Below are positions 44,816 through 48,022 of a stretch of DNA of 48,022 bases, piece by piece (the stretch's first letter is position 1; every line of letters starts with the position of its first letter). The notes beneath the pieces were generated by a model, which worked only from the letters and a program-made list of their open reading frames with translations, did no database searches and was not told the origin of the DNA. The stretch comes from an uncultured Raoultella sp. (lineage in GTDB: Bacteria > Pseudomonadota > Gammaproteobacteria > Enterobacterales > Enterobacteriaceae). The stretch spans positions 1 to 48,022 of the forward strand of contig CAAEVH010000038.1 of NCBI GenBank assembly GCA_900759445.1. Direction: 5' to 3'. A program made the position numbers and the translations under genes.

Positions 44816-45736
44816 TCAATTTAGTAGATCTTCCGTCAGATCCCACAGGCGCGACGCGTTGGCTTTATCCAGCGCCCAACCCGCAACCACTGAAAACTCG
44901 GTCATGCGGTCTCCGCTGGTACGCGTAATCAGCTCTGCCTCGTTACAATCGGCGAAATAGCGCCCGCCAACGCCCTCCAGTTCAGGTAGCGTTGCGACCA
45001 CAATTGACGTGGCGGCTCCCTGCTGGGCGCTTTTCCACAAGTGCTCCGGTACCGGTAACTCTCCCGAGTACCGCTGCAGGTTTGATTTAATCGCGCCGGG
45101 CATTACCGCGTTAACGAAAATGCCCTCCTCCTTCCAGCGACGGGAAGCTTCCACGGCGAACAGCACCATCGCCGTTTTCGACTGACCATAAGCCGTCCAC
45201 GGATCGTAAGGACGAATATGGTAGTGAATATCGTCGAACACCACTGGACTAAAGTGATGGCCGCTGGAGCTCACGACGACGACCCTTGCGCCGCCCGCTT
45301 TTTTCAGCGCCCCATATAGCCCTTTGGTTAAAGCAAAATGGCCAAGGTAGTTGGTAGCAAATTGCGCTTCCCAACCTTCCCGGGTTCGGGTTTCCGGCAT
45401 GGCCATTACGCCCGCGTTATTAATTAGAATATGCAGAGCACCGGACCACGAAGAAGTAAATTCGGCAATAGAATTTCTGTCAGTGAGATCCAAATAAGCA
45501 ACATGGATATTTTTATTGCCGGTGCTGCGAATAATATCTTCAGCGGCCTGCTTGCCTGCCTCTATATTCCTTACCGCCAGCGTAACCTCAGCGCCTGCGC
45601 CAGCCAGCGCCCTTGCTGTTTCCAGACCGATGCCTGATGCCGCACCGGTCACCACGGCACGCTTATCGCTGAGATCCTGACCTTTAATAACTTCATTGGC
45701 AGTACTATTAAAATTAAACTGTGTTTTAATCTTCAT
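44816..45736 (-). CDS. Short-chain dehydrogenase/reductase (retinol dehydrogenase-like)
   Basis: A 306-residue classical SDR. The cofactor loop is VTGAASGIGLETA (about residues 30-42), followed by ILINNAGVMAMPET, the catalytic Ser in VVVSSSGHHF, and YGQSKTA with catalytic Tyr and Lys. The C-terminal part extends beyond the core. The substrate is unknown. A near-palindrome of 36 bases lies 36 bases before its start and could be an operator for the adjacent TetR-family regulator. Confidence 0.88.
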   Translation of the reverse strand: MKIKTQFNFNSTANEVIKGQDLSDKRAVVTGAASGIGLETARALAGAGAEVTLAVRNIEAGKQAAEDIIRSTGNKNIHVAYLDLTDRNSIAEFTSSWSGALHILINNAGVMAMPETRTREGWEAQFATNYLGHFALTKGLYGALKKAGGARVVVVSSSGHHFSPVVFDDIHYHIRPYDPWTAYGQSKTAMVLFAVEASRRWKEEGIFVNAVMPGAIKSNLQRYSGELPVPEHLWKSAQQGAATSIVVATLPELEGVGGRYFADCNEAELITRTSGDRMTEFSVVAGWALDKANASRLWDLTEDLLN

Positions 45737-45771
45737 ATTTAATGACTCTGAAATTTTAAAAAAAAGTGCAG

Positions 45772-45807
45772 TAAAGAGCAGGTAGTAAATAAACTACCGA
45801 CTCTTTA
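45772..45807. promoter_or_regulatory. Extended inverted repeat upstream of the SDR gene (candidate operator)
   Basis: TAAAGAG-CA-GGTAGT-AAATAA-ACTACC-GA-CTCTTTA is a near-perfect palindrome: outer arms of 7 bp and inner arms of 6 bp, broken only by a 2-base mismatch. It lies between the TetR-family stop and the SDR start. A hairpin in the transcript is the alternative. Confidence 0.5.
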
Positions 45808-45841
45808 AGTTATATTCAGGGAACGAGCGAACTATTTACGT

Positions 45842-46411
45842 TTAAACCGTAATAGCGCGCCACATCATAGTAAAACCAAGCTGCAGCAATTTATCTTTCT
45901 CTTCCGGATGCCGAACAATTTGCTCGCTGGTGGCATCAGCGATATTTTGAATAATGGCATAGATAAACGTTTTGCAATCGGTGGCGAAGAGCGACTGCTT
46001 GATTGCCTCATCAAACATCTTATCCACCTGATTCAGCGCCTCCGGCGTCCTGGCGAGCGTCTCCGGCGTAAGCAGATCTGACACCGTCAGCAGCCTGAGC
46101 ACCTGCTTTCCATCCGGATTTTTCAGCGACCATTCCGTGTAGGCTCGCCAGATATGCATAATCTGCGTGCGAAAATCGGCGTCTTTCGGGTAGCCGCTCA
46201 CCAGCAGGTCAGACATATCCTGCTTCAGCATTAAATAGACTTCGTTCAGCAGCTGCTCTTTGGTGGGGAAGTAGGTAAACAACGTGCCTACCGCTACTTC
46301 CGCGCGTTTAGCAATGCTGGCCGTTGTAGCCGACAAACCGCTCTGCGCAACAATCGCCACCGCGGCCTCCAGAAGTGCCGCCTGTTTTTGCGGACTTAGG
46401 GGTCTTGCCAT
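45842..46411 (-). CDS. TetR/AcrR-family transcriptional regulator
   Basis: A 189-residue regulator. The N-terminal TetR helix-turn-helix (about residues 8-55) reads SATTASIAKRAEVAVGTLFTYFPTKEQLL. The C-terminal ligand domain is not recognisable. It sits between two SDR genes on the same strand (101 and 105 bases away). Two palindromic candidate operators flank the cluster: one before the SDR at 45736 and one over the promoter of the SDR at 47364. It probably represses these genes until an electrophile, aldehyde or similar inducer binds (inferred from typical TetR/SDR pairs). Confidence 0.9.
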   Translation of the reverse strand: MARPLSPQKQAALLEAAVAIVAQSGLSATTASIAKRAEVAVGTLFTYFPTKEQLLNEVYLMLKQDMSDLLVSGYPKDADFRTQIMHIWRAYTEWSLKNPDGKQVLRLLTVSDLLTPETLARTPEALNQVDKMFDEAIKQSLFATDCKTFIYAIIQNIADATSEQIVRHPEEKDKLLQLGFTMMWRAITV

Positions 46412-46512
46412 TCCAGCGTCTCCGGGGTTAGTACCATCTCCGCCTAGTGTAATGGATTTAGCCGATGGATTTTCGGCTTTGCTCCCGCGCAGACAAACAA
46501 CGGGGAAAAATA

Positions 46513-47364
46513 TTACTCGGGAATAAACCCGGTTTTACCTTCGATGACCACGGAGACGGACACCGCTTTTTGCTCCTCCAGCGACTGCAGGCTCTTCTCA
46601 TAGCTGCCTTTAAGGATTTGGAAAGCATCGGCACCCAGCACGGTTCTCAGCGGTGGCTCTGCCTGCTGACTCAAGGTATAGATGGCATCAGCCATTTTTT
46701 GCGGGTCACCTGCGTTACTCTCTTCGCCGTGTTCGGCAATCCAGCGACGCAGTTGGCCCACGGTACCGTTTTTGTAGGCGTCGGATTCTTCAGTCCAGCG
46801 CACATTCGCCTGGAAGTTCGTTTTAATGGAGCCGGGCTCAATGATTTGCACCTTGATATCGAACTCCGCCACTTCCTTCGCCGTGCTTTCAGCAAACCCT
46901 TCAAGTCCATATTTCGCGGCATGATAGAACGCACCACCTGGGAAAGCGACGCGGCCGCCCATGCTGGTGATATAGATCAGCCGTCCTTGCTTTTTAGCGC
47001 GCAATGCTGGCAGGAATGCGCGGGTAATATGTACCGGGGAGAGCAGGTTCAGGGCAAACTGGTGCTCAATTTCCTGTTCGGTGAACTCTTCCATCGCCCC
47101 GATTATCGCCCCGCCGGCGTTGTTAACGATGACATCGCTATCGGCGTGCTTTTTCGCGATAGCAGGCAGGCTGGCATAGTCGGTCACATCCAGTTTCTCG
47201 GTGATAAGCTGTCCGGCAAACTGCTGCTGCAGTTCGGCCAGCGCGGCGGGGTTACGCACCGCGGCCACGACGGTATTCCCCGCCTCCAGCACACGACGGG
47301 TCAGCGCCAGACCCAGGCCACCGGATGCTCCGGTAATAAACCACTTTTCAGTTTTAGACGTCAT
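46513..47364 (-). CDS. Short-chain dehydrogenase/reductase
   Basis: A 283-residue classical SDR. The cofactor loop is ITGASGGLGLALTR (about residues 9-22), with VNNAGGAI, the catalytic Ser in YITSMGGRV, and YHAAKYG carrying the catalytic Tyr and Lys. GAGGAT lies before the ATG. It is the first gene of the cluster SDR-TetR-SDR-NAD(P)-binding. A promoter with a TetR-type operator precedes it. The substrate cannot be derived. Confidence 0.9.
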   Translation of the reverse strand: MTSKTEKWFITGASGGLGLALTRRVLEAGNTVVAAVRNPAALAELQQQFAGQLITEKLDVTDYASLPAIAKKHADSDVIVNNAGGAIIGAMEEFTEQEIEHQFALNLLSPVHITRAFLPALRAKKQGRLIYITSMGGRVAFPGGAFYHAAKYGLEGFAESTAKEVAEFDIKVQIIEPGSIKTNFQANVRWTEESDAYKNGTVGQLRRWIAEHGEESNAGDPQKMADAIYTLSQQAEPPLRTVLGADAFQILKGSYEKSLQSLEEQKAVSVSVVIEGKTGFIPE

Positions 47365-47440
47365 CTTTGTATCCTCGGTTGATAAGCTCGGCGCATGGCC
47401 TGGCGGTGAGTTGCTGCGTTTGTCATGGCCATTAATTAAA

Positions 47441-47486
47441 TGACTGACTACTCACTCAATTATATGGCTGGCGATTTAATTTGCAA
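47441..47486 (-). promoter_or_regulatory. Promoter with overlapping TetR-type operator before the SDR gene
   Basis: On the minus strand TTGCAA (47486-47481), a 16-base spacer and a perfect TATAAT (47464-47459) are followed at once by TGAGTGAGTAGTCAGTCA (47458-47441), an imperfect palindrome of the kind bound by TetR-family repressors. The start site would fall within it. The SDR start codon is 77 bases further. Confidence 0.65.
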
Positions 47487-47559
47487 TACGCAGAGATAAA
47501 ATTTATTAAAGCGTGAAGAGGGGATGAGAAGAAAAATTATATTTATCAAATAAATGAAT

Positions 47560-47730
47560 CAATATAAAACCCAGGGTGAGCCTTTTCGCTGGGCCCGGGA
47601 AGCGCTAGCGCAATCGCCAGTGGCGGGAGTCATTAGGGCAAACGAGCAAAAATATGTTGCCACTGTCGGCCAGTTGATAAGCTTTTTCATCCGGTTTAGC
47701 TGCACGGATTTTAGCGCCATCGAGCGCCAG
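47560..47730 (-). pseudogene. P4-type tyrosine integrase, N-terminal remnant with amber stop
   Basis: Translating the minus strand from 47730 gives LALDGAKIRAAKPDEKAY, then QLADSGNIFLLVCPNDSRHW, RLR, a TAG stop, and RFPGPAKRLTLGF. This is the Arm-type DNA-binding domain (DUF4102) that opens P4/CP4-like integrases, where the family reads WRLRYRF and LALGVYP; the TAG replaces a Tyr codon and the start codon has become CTG. Nothing recognisable follows after about 57 residues. It lies about 200 bases downstream of the tRNA-Phe gene in the same orientation, the usual place of an island integrase. Confidence 0.8.
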
Positions 47731-47892
47731 GGGTGGGGGGCTCCTGAGAGTAAAAGGGGGATAAATTTTATCGAATCAGACGATACGCGCAGTTGTACCC
47801 TCGTAAGGGATTTGCTGTGGGGTGAAGTTGATTGAGTTGGGTGGAGTTAAGATATTGTAGAAGTGTTGATTTCTGCGGGCTTAGAATGCAAA

Positions 47893-47916
47893 AACGGACC
47901 TCCGTAGAGGTCCGTT
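47893..47916 (-). terminator. Rho-independent terminator of tRNA-Phe
   Basis: A perfect 10-bp stem (AACGGACCTC / GAGGTCCGTT) with a four-base loop, followed on the minus strand by a T run, 12 bases after the CCA end of the tRNA. Confidence 0.93.
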
Positions 47917-47927
47917 AATATGAATTT

Positions 47928-48003
47928 TGGTGCCCGGACTCGGAATCGAACCAAGGACACGGGGATTTTCAATCCCCTGCTCTACCGACTGAGCTATCCG
48001 GGC
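47928..48003 (-). tRNA. pheU: tRNA-Phe (anticodon GAA), with encoded CCA
   Basis: The minus strand reads GCCCGGATAGCTCAGTCGGT at the 5' end, anticodon loop ATTGAAAATC with GAA, the T arm TTGGTTCGATTCC, and acceptor end TCCGGGCA-CCA. It is 76 bases long and matches E. coli tRNA-Phe as I recall it. Its position after the proP/mel region fits pheU of E. coli, a known island insertion site. A terminator follows directly. Confidence 0.97.
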
Positions 48004-48022
48004 AACGGGGCGCATTAAACCG

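Noticed and set aside
47554..47835. Plus-strand 93-codon open frame near tRNA-Phe
   Set aside because: It is antisense to the integrase remnant, has no ribosome binding site and no recognisable domain.

Overview
The window reads as chromosome of a GC-rich enterobacterium of the Klebsiella/Raoultella/Enterobacter type. The protein sequences are close to E. coli K-12, and the backbone order fdhF - als - rpiB - yjdP - phn - yjdN - yjdM - proP - melR/melA - tRNA-Phe follows the 92-94 min region of that genome. Genus is inferred from recalled protein sequences and synteny, not from a database search.

Layout. (1) 1-212: N-terminus of formate dehydrogenase H with a sigma-54 promoter. (2) 486-7535: a two-component system whose response regulator and hybrid kinase genes flank an oppositely oriented ribose-family ABC importer; TorR-like boxes lie in the divergent promoter region. 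(3) 7447-14755: D-allose operon alsBACEK, its repressor gene rpiR, divergent rpiB, and yjdP. (4) 14826-24429: C-P lyase genes phnFGHIJKLMNOP with phnB/phnA homologues. The phnCDE transporter is absent here, tandem Pho boxes sit directly before phnF, and a 13-unit array derived from a REP element lies between phnK and phnL. (5) 24430-29058: proP with a CRP site and a sigma-S-type promoter, then melR and melA without melB. (6) 29209-32329: cbpA-cbpM, a TerC-family membrane protein, and a DsbA-like periplasmic oxidoreductase.

(7) 32517-43580 is the accessory core: a nine-gene Pap-type chaperone-usher operon. Its last two genes encode a PglL/Wzy-type O-oligosaccharyltransferase and an EAL-domain protein. 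It is transcribed divergently from a MarT/FidL-like pair (membrane-bound winged-helix regulator plus small membrane partner). The layout suggests a fimbria whose subunits may be O-glycosylated and whose output is tied to c-di-GMP turnover; this is the best candidate for an undescribed system in the window.

(8) 43581-48003: an SDR/TetR/SDR/NAD(P)-binding cluster between a decayed 12-bp copy of tRNA sequence and tRNA-Phe. A broken P4-type integrase fragment, carrying an in-frame amber codon, lies beside the tRNA. This looks like an old tRNA-Phe island.

Regulation visible in the sequence: a -24/-12 promoter (fdhF), TorR-like boxes, Pho boxes (phnF), a CRP site (proP), paired 18-bp MelR sites, and a TetR-type operator over the start site of the SDR promoter. 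Alternative starts were chosen over the longest reading frames where a ribosome binding site, gene overlap or known orthologue favoured them.
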